Below are positions 18,201 through 25,541 of a DNA stretch of 64,000 nucleotides, piece by piece (position 1 is the first letter of the stretch; each line of letters starts with the position of its first letter). A program made the translations under genes and the position numbers. The stretch is from positions 1 through 64,000 of the forward strand of contig NZ_CP022419.1 of NCBI RefSeq assembly GCF_002222635.1, given 5' to 3'. This stretch comes from Pseudosulfitobacter pseudonitzschiae. Lineage in GTDB: Bacteria; Pseudomonadota; Alphaproteobacteria; Rhodobacterales; Rhodobacteraceae. A model generated the notes under the pieces. The model did no database searches and was not told where the DNA came from. It saw nothing but the letters and a program-made list of their open reading frames with translations.

Positions 18201-18825
18201 CCGGCGCTCTCCTTTTCAAATTCATAGTTCCATGCGTGAAGCGGCCGCCGCCGTTGAAATACGATCCCTCAGCCGTTTGGAGATCAGGTGCGAACAACAG
18301 GTCGCAGTGACCTATGTGTGCCTGAAGCTCCGCCTCACCTGGTTTTGGTTTATTGCGGTAGCTATAGATTAGTCTGAATCCAGCGCGACCTTCGGGCAGG
18401 ATGGCCGCTGAAACGCTATGAGACTGGCTTTGCGCTGTCTTTAGCCAAACGAATATTCGCTCATAGCGCTGTGTGATCTCGATCTTTCCCGCCCAGTCCC
18501 ATTGAGGTTCGTTATCCTGGTCATACGATTTGCCTTCTAGATCCCATGATCCTGATATGTCGGGAATGCCAACCACCGAACGGACACCCTTCCAACGCCA
18601 TCCAGATCGGTCAAAAAGCAAGAAAAGAGCACCGAAAACAGCAGCCCCAGTCAATGGCCAGAAGACAATTTCAGGCACATCTATCAGACCACGATCTTCT
18701 GCCAATGCAAGCAGCAGGCCGACACCGACGACTAGCCCGCCCGCGATCAGGCCAGCTGCAAAGGATATCCACATCCCAATTTTGGATCGGCTGTGACCGA
18801 CAACGGAGTACTCATGTTCAGCCAA
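18190..18825 (-). CDS. cap15: Cap15-like two-TM beta-barrel CBASS effector
   Basis: Residues about 16-42 and 50-72 form two membrane helices, and the remaining ~135 residues form a compact beta-rich domain. It begins with the SGSWDLEG motif and includes IEITQRYERIFVWLKT, a RLIYSYRNKPKPG hairpin, and a closing GGRFTHGTMNLKRR strand. This is the layout of Cap15, a CBASS effector whose small beta-barrel binds a cyclic dinucleotide and makes the membrane part oligomerise and break the inner membrane. It is the first gene of a minus-strand operon and overlaps the CD-NTase start by 11 bp. The family match rests on the motif pattern and gene context. Confidence 0.8.
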   Translation of the reverse strand: MAEHEYSVVGHSRSKIGMWISFAAGLIAGGLVVGVGLLLALAEDRGLIDVPEIVFWPLTGAAVFGALFLLFDRSGWRWKGVRSVVGIPDISGSWDLEGKSYDQDNEPQWDWAGKIEITQRYERIFVWLKTAQSQSHSVSAAILPEGRAGFRLIYSYRNKPKPGEAELQAHIGHCDLLFAPDLQTAEGSYFNGGGRFTHGTMNLKRRAPDAA

Positions 18826-19094
18826 GGTAGAGACCTCATGATTTTCGGCCCATATTGTGAGTCGGGGCCGCAGGACCCCAAGATGTACCCCACTCTGCGC
18901 AAATTTTCAATCCGAAGGCGTAGATGTTTTCACTTTTTGTTCTAGCCGTAGCTGAAGGTATACTTTGTCGGGTTTTCGTAAGTTACGATATGCGACTGGT
19001 CACCATAATTCCTAGTTATCGTTACCGATAGACCGAGGGGCTGGCGTCTGATGAGGTCAGATCCAAAATATTAGATAAGAAACCTTACAAACCG

Positions 19095-19841
19095 TCAGTA
19101 ATTGACCTGTTCGAAGCCGTAGTTTCCTTCGTAATCACGCCAATCAACGAAGACCGAGCGATGGAAAATGCTCGGGCAATTGTATCCCCATCGTTCAAGG
19201 CCAGTATGTGCCTCAGGCAGTGCCGTTGGAGCAGACCGAGCCCATGAAAAATCACCTTGGGTTCCATAGGTGCCGAGGTAAATGGTAGCAGATCGGTTGC
19301 AGTCTCCGTCGCGGCCGGACTCGTTTTGGCGTGCATATCGGACATCGTAAACGCGGATTGAGCGTACAAAGTTGAATTGGGGGCCGCTGATGTCGATGTC
19401 GGCGCGGTCTTGGACCAAATGGAGCGCAAATCCTTCCGGAAGCAGATGAGGCTTTGGTCCGGCAATGTCGAAAACGGCATTTTCAGAAGGCAGAGGTTCG
19501 GTTGCTGGCGACAGAAGTGGTCGCGGGCGATCCTGACTAGTGAACATGATATCGTAGAAACGACTTCGATTATCTGACGGGGCATCTGGATCATAGGATG
19601 CGCCCATTGGGCACCGCCAAATCTGCAATGGCGGCTCAACGGGCCAAGGCGTGATCCGGCGGATGAATTCAGCGCGTGCACGGGCACATGGAACTGACGC
19701 TGGCCAGCCGCCAGAGAGGCACAGCAAAATTGCGCAATCGATCTGATAAGTTTGAGCCTGCACACGATTGGCAAGGCCTACGGACGAACCAACAAGTGCA
19801 AGTACGGCGACAATTGAGTATTTTCGAAATCTGCGAAGCAT
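19095..19841 (-). CDS. Secreted Cys-rich protein, TrbM-like
   Basis: The protein has a signal peptide (SIVAVLALVGSSVGLANRVQAQ) cleaved near residue 30 and then a Cys-rich exported part. The segment CAILLCLSGGWPASVPC resembles TrbM/KikA-type proteins of conjugative plasmids, which carry a closely similar CAxxLCL...C pattern. The remainder is less familiar, with further cysteines at RDGDC and GYNC. No other transfer gene lies in the window. It could be a stray from an integrated plasmid. Two in-frame ATGs lie close together at 19850 and 19841; AGGA stands about 8 nt from the second, which is chosen. It is flanked by AT-rich DNA on the 19.85-20.05 kb side. Confidence 0.55.
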   Translation of the reverse strand: MLRRFRKYSIVAVLALVGSSVGLANRVQAQTYQIDCAILLCLSGGWPASVPCARARAEFIRRITPWPVEPPLQIWRCPMGASYDPDAPSDNRSRFYDIMFTSQDRPRPLLSPATEPLPSENAVFDIAGPKPHLLPEGFALHLVQDRADIDISGPQFNFVRSIRVYDVRYARQNESGRDGDCNRSATIYLGTYGTQGDFSWARSAPTALPEAHTGLERWGYNCPSIFHRSVFVDWRDYEGNYGFEQVNY

Positions 19842-20056
19842 GTGAAGCATCCTATCGAGTAGGGTGCAAGCAGCATGACTTCATTAGTATATTATTGCAA
19901 CTCTAAATATATTATTGATAAAAGACGCATAATCAATCTTATGTTAAATTTAAGCAAAATACAATCAATCTGGCGATATGCAATGCTTTGCTAAGACTGT
20001 CAGATCCTCTATGCTCACCGCTAGTTTGCAGTTGCTCTGGAACGACAGAAGGCCGT

Positions 20057-20082
20057 GGCCCCCACGATCTTACGCAGGGGCC
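20057..20082 (-). terminator. GC hairpin after the anchor-protein gene
   Basis: GGCCCC (20057-20062) and GGGGCC (20077-20082) form an inverted repeat just past the stop of the gene ending at 20094. No clear run of T follows on the minus strand, so it is a weak intrinsic terminator or an mRNA 3'-end stabiliser. The neighbouring 19842-20056 is AT-rich and holds no gene that I can support. Confidence 0.4.
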
Positions 20083-20093
20083 ATCGACATATT

Positions 20094-20729
20094 TTATGGA
20101 AGCTTCATCTCGCTGTAGTCGCCCCTGACATAGAGCGTGACGGTAACGTCCTGCCCATCGCGATTCCGCCAGAACCAGCCATGATTGCCAGTGAATGCCG
20201 CCGTCAGGACGCCCTCTTCTTCCTCAACCGCACGGCCTTTTGCATAGCTGATGTTATTGCCACCGCCATCGCCGTGCAGGTCAAAGTTGACGACACCGTT
20301 TTCAGCAACCCACAGGAATTCGGCCTCTGCGCCTTCTTCCATGACGAGCTTGACCTCGATGCCTTCGCCGGGGGTCAGCGTCACGCTGTATTGATCTGTC
20401 CATTCGGGCTCTGTGGTTTGAGCATAGGCGGCCCCGACAAAAAAGCTGAAGAACCCGCCGCCAAGGCTTGACTGTTCTTCGATGGTGCTCGTGTTCTGAA
20501 GCCCCAGCAGGCGGTCGGCTTCGGCTTCTTCAGCAAGCTGGACCTTGATATCACCCATCTCTGCCAAGCCAACGGCCTTGCCTATGCCAGTGGGATCAAT
20601 CCCGTATTCTGAAGGCAAGACGACCGTGACGAGGATCGCGACCGCCGCGACTGCAGCCAGAATCGTAGACTTGATAAGCTGCGCTGAGGTTGGCAGTTCA
20701 TCGGGGTTTGGTTTGTTTCCGTTGTGCAT
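20094..20729 (-). CDS. Single-TM periplasmic anchor protein of the Ni/Co module
   Basis: This protein of about 211 residues has a short cytoplasmic start (MHNGNKPNPDELPTSAQLIK), one membrane helix (about 20-45, AAVAAVAILVTVV) and an acidic periplasmic part with TPGEGIEVKLVMEEGAEAEF and a WFWRNRDG segment. Proteins of this type, usually named transmembrane anchor protein, accompany HupE/UreJ-like proteins in metal-resistance loci of Alphaproteobacteria. The function is not established; a metal-binding or scaffolding partner for the HupE-like protein is likely. A TTG at 20744 opens the frame, but GGAG sits 8 nt before the ATG at 20729. It starts 19 bp after the HupE-like gene and is co-transcribed with it. 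Confidence 0.65.
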   Translation of the reverse strand: MHNGNKPNPDELPTSAQLIKSTILAAVAAVAILVTVVLPSEYGIDPTGIGKAVGLAEMGDIKVQLAEEAEADRLLGLQNTSTIEEQSSLGGGFFSFFVGAAYAQTTEPEWTDQYSVTLTPGEGIEVKLVMEEGAEAEFLWVAENGVVNFDLHGDGGGNNISYAKGRAVEEEEGVLTAAFTGNHGWFWRNRDGQDVTVTLYVRGDYSEMKLP

Positions 20730-20748
20730 TTTCTTATTCTCCAAAATG

Positions 20749-21483
20749 TTAGGCGACGAAGTAGCCGGTCATCTGGTATCCCACCAAAATGAATCCGGCA
20801 GACATCATCACGACGTTTGCGGTGTAGGCATGTTTCCAGAAGCTGGTTGTCTTGCGCCAATAGCCCATGACGATCAGGATCATCGCCAAAGCTATTAATT
20901 GACCAATCTCGACGCCGACGTTGAATGCCAGCAGGTTGGGGATCAGACCATTCGGTGCGATGTCATATTCAAGCAGCTTGGTCGCCAATCCCAATCCGTG
21001 GAAGAAGCCAAAGATCAAGGTCGCAGCCTTGGTGTCGGGTTGGACCCCAAACCAGCGCTGATAGGCCCCAAGATTGTCGAGCGCTTTGTAGACCACCGAC
21101 AGTCCGATGATGGCGTCGATGAGATAGGAACTGAAGTTCCAGCCAAAGTAGACCCCGGCCAGCATCGTCGTGGAGTGACCGATGGCGAACAAGCTGACGT
21201 AGATGCCGACGTGCTTCATCTTGTAAAGGAAGAAGACGACGCCAAACAGGAACAGCAGATGGTCGTAGCCGGTGACCATGTGTTTGGCCCCCAGATACAT
21301 GAAGGGGATCAGCTTCATGCCGCTGATCTCCTGGATATAGCCCTTGTCACCTGCGGTGACGGCGTGGGCATAGGCCGTGGTCGCAAAGGCGACGAGCGCC
21401 AACAGGACCATTGCCATGAGGATCAGGGGTTGCCGCATGGGATGCGACCAGACCCCCGACCCGTAGGATCGGTTGTGTATCAT
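20749..21483 (-). CDS. HupE/UreJ-family membrane metal-transport protein
   Basis: The protein is polytopic, with about six helices after a cleavable or signal-anchor-like N-terminus (LILMAMVLLALVAFATTAYAHA). HupE/UreJ signature elements are present: the HMVTGYDHLLFLFGVVFF stretch with its conserved His and Asp, GHSTTMLAG, and GFFHGLGLA near the middle. Members move nickel or cobalt across the inner membrane. In this module, under a CsoR/RcnR sensor and beside an MFS exporter, a role in nickel/cobalt resistance is likelier than hydrogenase maturation, since no hydrogenase or urease genes are present. An internal ATG at 21438 begins directly before the hydrophobic stretch and is an alternative start. 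Confidence 0.75.
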   Translation of the reverse strand: MIHNRSYGSGVWSHPMRQPLILMAMVLLALVAFATTAYAHAVTAGDKGYIQEISGMKLIPFMYLGAKHMVTGYDHLLFLFGVVFFLYKMKHVGIYVSLFAIGHSTTMLAGVYFGWNFSSYLIDAIIGLSVVYKALDNLGAYQRWFGVQPDTKAATLIFGFFHGLGLATKLLEYDIAPNGLIPNLLAFNVGVEIGQLIALAMILIVMGYWRKTTSFWKHAYTANVVMMSAGFILVGYQMTGYFVA

Positions 21484-21537
21484 TATGATTTTCCGCTTTG
21501 TGAAAGTGTGGGATGACAGCGCCCGAAGGGCGCAGCA

Positions 21538-21897
21538 TCACACGCGCGGAGGTCGGTCCAGATCGAAGCCCCTACGATCCGGCATGGCATAATGGGCCAA
21601 TGCCCAGTTTGTTCGTGTCGATGGCACCATACGCGATGATATGCGAGGTGGCAGGAATGCGGTGTAATGGTCGTGATCTGCTACATCATGGGCGTGGCCA
21701 TGATAAGCATCCATCACACTGACAACTTCGTCGTGCACATGGCCATGTTCCTCGATCTCAGCATGTTGGTCTGCAACAATCAGAGGAAGGTTGGTGATGT
21801 CGTGAGAAACCATACGGGAGTTGAACGACGCGATCATGCCCACCGTCAAAGCGATGGTCAGTATAACTCCAAGATAGCTTTTTATCTGCCGTCTCAT
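21538..21897 (-). CDS. His-rich exported metal-binding protein
   Basis: This 119-residue protein has an N-terminal signal or anchor helix (YLGVILTIALTVGMIAS) and a periplasmic centre rich in His, Asp and Glu (EEHGHVHDEVVSVMDAYHGH, HDVADHDHY). It is not a catalytic protein by any motif I know. Such His-rich small proteins next to nickel or cobalt transporters are taken to buffer metal in the periplasm. It is the first gene of the minus-strand half of the divergent module and begins only 64 bp from the sensor gene, so it is under the same operator. The ion bound is inferred from context. Confidence 0.6.
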   Translation of the reverse strand: MRRQIKSYLGVILTIALTVGMIASFNSRMVSHDITNLPLIVADQHAEIEEHGHVHDEVVSVMDAYHGHAHDVADHDHYTAFLPPRISSRMVPSTRTNWALAHYAMPDRRGFDLDRPPRV

Positions 21898-21935
21898 CCA
21901 ACTCGTTTCTGAAGGTCTTGGCCCACTTGCCTCAT

Positions 21936-21947
21936 CCCCCTAGGGGG
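21936..21947. promoter_or_regulatory. CCCCCTAGGGGG operator for the Ni/Co sensor
   Basis: A perfect 12-bp palindrome, C5-TA-G5 (G-tract extended to 21948), fills the 64-bp gap between the divergent His-rich and CsoR/RcnR genes. CsoR/RcnR repressors recognise such G/C tracts in an A/T context, releasing them when metal binds. One site could therefore control both directions. Confidence 0.7.
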
Positions 21948-21961
21948 GTTACCTATCTGAT

Positions 21962-22234
21962 ATGACAAAACACGTACCTCATGCAACCCATCCGGCAATA
22001 GTCAAACGGCTGAAACGCGCCAACGGGCATTTGGTGAGCGTCATCAAGATGATTGAAGACGCACAGCACTGCACCGATATCGCGCAGCAATTGCATGCCG
22101 TTGAGAAGGCGATCCAGCAGGCCAAACGCACGCTGATCCAGGACCACATCGACCATTGCTTCGATAACGCCCTTATTGAGTCCGACGATTCCACTATTGC
22201 CCCTGAATTTAAAGCGATCATCAAGTATCTATGA
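21962..22234 (+). CDS. CsoR/RcnR-family nickel/cobalt-sensing repressor
   Basis: The protein is 90 residues long, a four-helix bundle of the metal-sensitive repressor family. The metal triad C37, H62 and C66 has the same spacing (25 and 4) as Cys-His-Cys in CsoR and InrS, and His residues at 4, 7 and 10 supply the extra N-terminal ligand seen in Ni/Co sensors RcnR and InrS. FrmR-type formaldehyde sensors lack this extended His start. Metal binding should free the palindrome just upstream and induce both its own operon and the divergent genes. Its TGA lies in an ATGA at 22231-22234; an AAGGA (22234-22238) then serves the next gene. Confidence 0.82.
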   Translation: MTKHVPHATHPAIVKRLKRANGHLVSVIKMIEDAQHCTDIAQQLHAVEKAIQQAKRTLIQDHIDHCFDNALIESDDSTIAPEFKAIIKYL

Positions 22235-22244
22235 AGGACAACTT

Positions 22245-23582
22245 ATGCTCTCCGTCCTATCTGACCGCACCTATCGCCACCTGTTTCTGGCACAGATCGT
22301 GGCGCTGCTCGGCACTGGGCTTGCGACCATCGCTCTGGGTCTTCTGGCATACGACCTGTCTGGCGAAAGGGCCGGCATGGTTCTGGGCGCGATCTTCACG
22401 ATCAAGATGGTCGCCTATGTCGGCATCGCGCCGATTGCAGGAGCTTTCGCCAATCGCTGGCCGCGCCGAACCATGCTGGTCAGCCTCGATCTGGTCCGGG
22501 CCGCTGTGGCAATATGCCTGCCTTTCGTTACCGAAGTTTGGCAGGCCTACATCCTGATCTTTGTGCTGCAATCCGCATCTGCGGCGTTCACACCAACGTT
22601 TCAGGCCACGATCCCCGATATCCTGCCAGAAGAAGACCGCTATACCTGCGCCTTGTCGCTCTCGCGGTTGGCCTATGACCTTGAGAACATCATCAGCCCG
22701 ATGCTGGCCGCGATCCTGCTCGCCTTTGTCAGCTATCATGTCTTGTTTGTCGGCACCGTGATCGGGTTTGTCGGATCGGCCCTGCTGGTCGTGTCGGTCC
22801 TGCTGCCCAGCCCGCAACCAACAGCACCGAGGGGTATCTATGACCGCACAACGCGCGGCATGCGGATATACCTAGCGACTCCGCGCCTGCGGGGGCTTTT
22901 GTCGCTCAACCTCGCCGCAGCGGCGGCGGGCGCGATGGTGCTGGTGAACACTGTGGTTCTGGTCCGCTCCGATCTGGGCCTTGGCGATGCGCAGGTGGCA
23001 GTCGCCCTTGGTGCTTTCGGTGGCGGGTCGATGCTGGCGGCACTCTTGCTTCCCCGACTTCTGGACAGCCGCCCTGACCGCCCGGTGATGATCGGCGGAG
23101 CGGCAGTGCTGGCTGTCTCGCTTCTGGGCCTGTCTCTGATGACACTGTTATACGACACGCAGTGGCTCACACTGCTTGCTGGCTGGTTCATCATAGGGAT
23201 CGGATATTCCGTCGTGCTGACCCCATCAGGACGGCTGCTCAAACGATCCGCACACGCTGAGGATCGACCAGCTGTCTACGCGGCTCAGTTTGCGCTGTCA
23301 CATGCTTGCTGGCTGGTGACATACCCCCTCGCTGGTTGGTTGATCACCGTGGCTGGTCCAGTGACTGCGTTTGCAGTTCTTGCATTGCTCGCGGTTGCTG
23401 GATTGGTGGGTGGAGTCGCTTTGTGGCCGAAGGAGGATAACGGTTCAATGCAGCACTCACATGACGATCTCCCAAGAGATCACCCGCATGTGCAGGATGG
23501 CAGAACCCACAGCCATCCAATTGTCATAGACGACTATCATCAGCACTGGCCAAGGATGCGAGAACCGGAAGTGGGCCAATAA
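22245..23582 (+). CDS. MFS nickel/cobalt exporter with His-rich tail
   Basis: This 12-helix major-facilitator protein is of the NrsD/NreB type. The helices are clear from LFLAQIVALLGTGLATIALG on, and the MFS loop motif is NRWPRRTM. The cytoplasmic C-terminus is His-rich (MQHSHDDLPRDHPHV, THSHPIVIDDYHQHWP), as in nickel exporters. The first in-frame start is 22176, but AAGGA is followed by the ATG at 22245, 10 bp after the repressor stop, so this start is used. The last residues, about RMREPEVGQ, are unusual, and the TAA stop is formed by bases belonging to the moeA fragment that begins there, so the native last codons may have been lost. Confidence 0.8.
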   Translation: MLSVLSDRTYRHLFLAQIVALLGTGLATIALGLLAYDLSGERAGMVLGAIFTIKMVAYVGIAPIAGAFANRWPRRTMLVSLDLVRAAVAICLPFVTEVWQAYILIFVLQSASAAFTPTFQATIPDILPEEDRYTCALSLSRLAYDLENIISPMLAAILLAFVSYHVLFVGTVIGFVGSALLVVSVLLPSPQPTAPRGIYDRTTRGMRIYLATPRLRGLLSLNLAAAAAGAMVLVNTVVLVRSDLGLGDAQVAVALGAFGGGSMLAALLLPRLLDSRPDRPVMIGGAAVLAVSLLGLSLMTLLYDTQWLTLLAGWFIIGIGYSVVLTPSGRLLKRSAHAEDRPAVYAAQFALSHACWLVTYPLAGWLITVAGPVTAFAVLALLAVAGLVGGVALWPKEDNGSMQHSHDDLPRDHPHVQDGRTHSHPIVIDDYHQHWPRMREPEVGQ

Positions 23583-23812
23583 CCGTCCATGGCAGAGTTA
23601 TCGAATGGTGGAAGGGGAAAAGGTGCCACCAAGTCCTCCGCCAGCACCCGCCCAATGGCATTTTCCAATCCGACGAGTTCTGAAATGTTCACCGGACTGG
23701 CAAGCGCTAGGCTCTGTTCAACCGCGAAGGCCAAGGAAATCAATTCTCGTGTCCCTGTGCGTTCGTCCACACTACATGAGTCTACTGCAGATTTTGCCCC
23801 GGTTTTCTTCAT
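23540..23812 (-). pseudogene. moeA: moeA 5' fragment, truncated
   Basis: The codons at 23583-23812 encode the N-terminus of a MoeA molybdenum-insertion enzyme, including the diagnostic PLPPFDNSAMDGY, and then the frame runs into the antisense of the MFS gene's tail (WPTSGSRILGQC) and stops at 23540. Nearly 85 percent of a normal ~400-residue MoeA is missing, so the product cannot insert molybdenum. The ATG at 23812 overlaps the stop of the nitroreductase by 4 bp, which preserves the original operon order. Together with the aioA remnant it marks a deleted arsenite-oxidase locus, where moeA is a usual neighbour. Confidence 0.85.
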
Positions 23813-24396
23813 GTCAACATACCCGTTTCTTCTGGTGGCCAAACCGACAGGACATTTTCCACTATTGGCCTTTCTGGCACTGGCAGAAGTTTTGACACAG
23901 TGCCAACCGCGACAAATCCCAAAAGCTGTTCTATGACGCTGAGCCCAAGGCCTTTCTGAAGTGCGCGGGTCTTTACCTTATCCCCGCTAACAATCATCGA
24001 CCCAAACCCAAACGATGTCGCGGTCAGCAAGATGTTCTGCACCGCTGCCCCTACTGACACCCACTGCTCATGGGGCGGCGTGTCCGGAACATTGTCGCGG
24101 ATCGCACCAACCACGGCGATCAGACAGGCTCCATTAAAGGCTTTTTCACGGGCTCTCTCAGTTTGCTCCTCGCTGAGTGTATTGTGCGTTTCGCAGGCAG
24201 CAGCTTCGAATAAGTTTGCGAGCAACGTCCGTTGATCATTTCTGATCAGAATGAAACGCCATGGCCGCAACCGGCGGTGATCCGGTGCTGCGCAAGCCGC
24301 GTCAATCATTGTCCTCACTTGCTCAAGACTCGGGCCAGGCTCGATAAGCCGTCGTGGGGACACGGATCGGCGGCGAAATATGTTATCTAGCGTCAT
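23809..24396 (-). CDS. Nitroreductase-family FMN protein
   Basis: The 195-residue protein belongs to the nitroreductase superfamily. It starts with FRRRSVSPRRLIEPGPS, has APDHRRLRPWRFILI (FMN-binding Arg and Trp region), WVSVGAAVQNILLTATSFGFG and the LLGFVAVGTV strand. Its natural substrate is not known; small YdjA-like members of this length reduce varied compounds. Similar genes sit inside aio operons beside moeA, and this copy is flanked by aio relics on both sides. It appears intact. SD-like GAGGGA precedes the ATG at 24396. A terminator lies just upstream, between it and the aioA remnant. Confidence 0.8.
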   Translation of the reverse strand: MTLDNIFRRRSVSPRRLIEPGPSLEQVRTMIDAACAAPDHRRLRPWRFILIRNDQRTLLANLFEAAACETHNTLSEEQTERAREKAFNGACLIAVVGAIRDNVPDTPPHEQWVSVGAAVQNILLTATSFGFGSMIVSGDKVKTRALQKGLGLSVIEQLLGFVAVGTVSKLLPVPERPIVENVLSVWPPEETGMLT

Positions 24397-24412
24397 ATTG
24401 ATCCCTCAACAG

Positions 24413-24440
24413 AAAAAAAAGGGCGGCAAGATTGCCGCCC
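24413..24440 (-). terminator. Rho-independent terminator after aioA relic
   Basis: A perfect 9-bp stem, GGGCGGCAA (24421-24429) with TTGCCGCCC (24432-24440), is followed on the minus strand by eight T residues (24413-24420). It lies 24 bp past the aioA stop and before the nitroreductase start, a strong intrinsic terminator or partial attenuator. Confidence 0.88.
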
Positions 24441-24464
24441 ATCTCTTTCGGATTATTAAACAAC

Positions 24465-25045
24465 TCAGGCAGTGTATTCCTTGGACTTGAAGGAAACAGC
24501 TTTGGAGCGAGGTGTTGCATTCGCAAGCTTGCGAATATTGCCCCATGTGTGTTTGTAGTCTGGCAGAACCAGTTCATTAACACCTGGGCTCACCACATTG
24601 CCTTGGCTGCCCGCAGGCGAGCCGAACACCATCGCGACCTGACCAGGTTTGGCTGTCTCCACTGGATAGGCCATGCCTTGTGTTGCGCCATTTCCGTTTG
24701 AAATCTCGATCAAATCACCGGCGGATATACCCAAATCGGCCATATCGTCAGCGTTCATTTCAATGAATGGATACGGGAAGCGGTCTTGGATAAAGTCATT
24801 GTCTTGATCTAGCAACTGGCTTTGCCAAAAGATGTTGGCACGCACGTTGTTGATCCAGAACTCATACTTGGCTTCTTCCTCGGCTTTGCCAGCAGCTTGC
24901 CAGCCCCGCCATCCAGCAGCGCAGAACAGAGCCTTTTGATCTTCGCGACCGTGCCGGGTGAACTTGCCGTCCGAATATTCCCGCTCAGTTCCGATCAGCT
25001 TGCCGTCCTCAAAGCCAACAACCGGTTCAAGAACACCCTTGACTC
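24465..25045 (-). pseudogene. aioA: aioA (arsenite oxidase large subunit) C-terminal remnant
   Basis: The frame encodes about 193 residues matching the molybdopterin-dinucleotide-binding C-terminal domain of arsenite oxidase. Landmarks are KYEFWINNVRANIFWQ, an IEMNADDMADLGISAGDLIE strand pair, VAMVFGSPAGSQGNVVSPGV, LPDYKHTWGNIRKL and the SFKSKEYTA end. The upstream part runs to about 25045, where the frame is cut by a stop. A full AioA is about 820-850 residues with an N-terminal 3Fe-4S cluster region, which is absent, so the enzyme cannot work. No aioB, aioX or aioSR was found. The breakpoint is between here and the ParD-like gene. The codons remain open, so the deletion is recent in evolutionary terms. 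Confidence 0.85.
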
Positions 25046-25188
25046 AGCCACAGACAGAGAGCTGCTTTCCGACTTTAAAGGGTGAAACCTGATGGTCAGG
25101 ACAGTCTATTAACTGGACATTTACAGATTTATCGCCATATATGAGGTGTAGGTGGCATTTTGCTACCTTTTCCAAGCATGGAGTTGTT

Positions 25189-25539
25189 ATGGCCCAATCT
25201 ATCAAGCTGTCTGATGATGTCATGTCAGTTGTCCGCCGCGAGTCTGGTTTGCAAAGCCGGTCCGTTGCCGGGCAAATCACCCATTGGATCAACATCGGTC
25301 GCGCGATCGAGCAATCGAGCGCGTTTGACTATCAACACATCAATGCCGCCCTTGCAGGGGAGCTTTCCCCCGACGAACTGAGCGCTGAAGAGCAAGAAGT
25401 CTGGTTTGCGCAGTTTGGTGAAGATATGACCGCGCCGTCTGATCAAGAAGAGGCCTTCTTTGCACAGCGTCGTCAGCTGGGCCGTGGTGTTGGGCTGAAT
25501 GACAAAGGCGAGTTGGTCTACCCTGAGGCCGCAGCCTGA
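25189..25539 (+). CDS. ParD-like antitoxin
   Basis: This protein of 116 residues begins with a ribbon-helix-helix-like segment (MAQSIKLSDDVMSVVRRESG, then SVAGQITHWINIGRAIEQS) and matches the ParD_like antitoxin family. The C-terminal half is acidic (SPDELSAEEQEVWFAQFG), as expected of a region that clamps a toxin. It precedes a zeta-type kinase gene by 2 bp. A long upstream ATG at 25141 exists, but GGAG (25180-25183) near the ATG at 25189 and the antitoxin homology support the shorter form. The RHH domain would repress the pair's promoter, located in 25046-25188. Confidence 0.75.
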   Translation: MAQSIKLSDDVMSVVRRESGLQSRSVAGQITHWINIGRAIEQSSAFDYQHINAALAGELSPDELSAEEQEVWFAQFGEDMTAPSDQEEAFFAQRRQLGRGVGLNDKGELVYPEAAA

Positions 25540-25541
25540 GC

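Noticed and set aside
19085-19774. Overlapping 229-codon minus-strand frame
   Set aside because: It overlaps the secreted protein in another frame; only the latter has a signal peptide and coherent Cys pattern.
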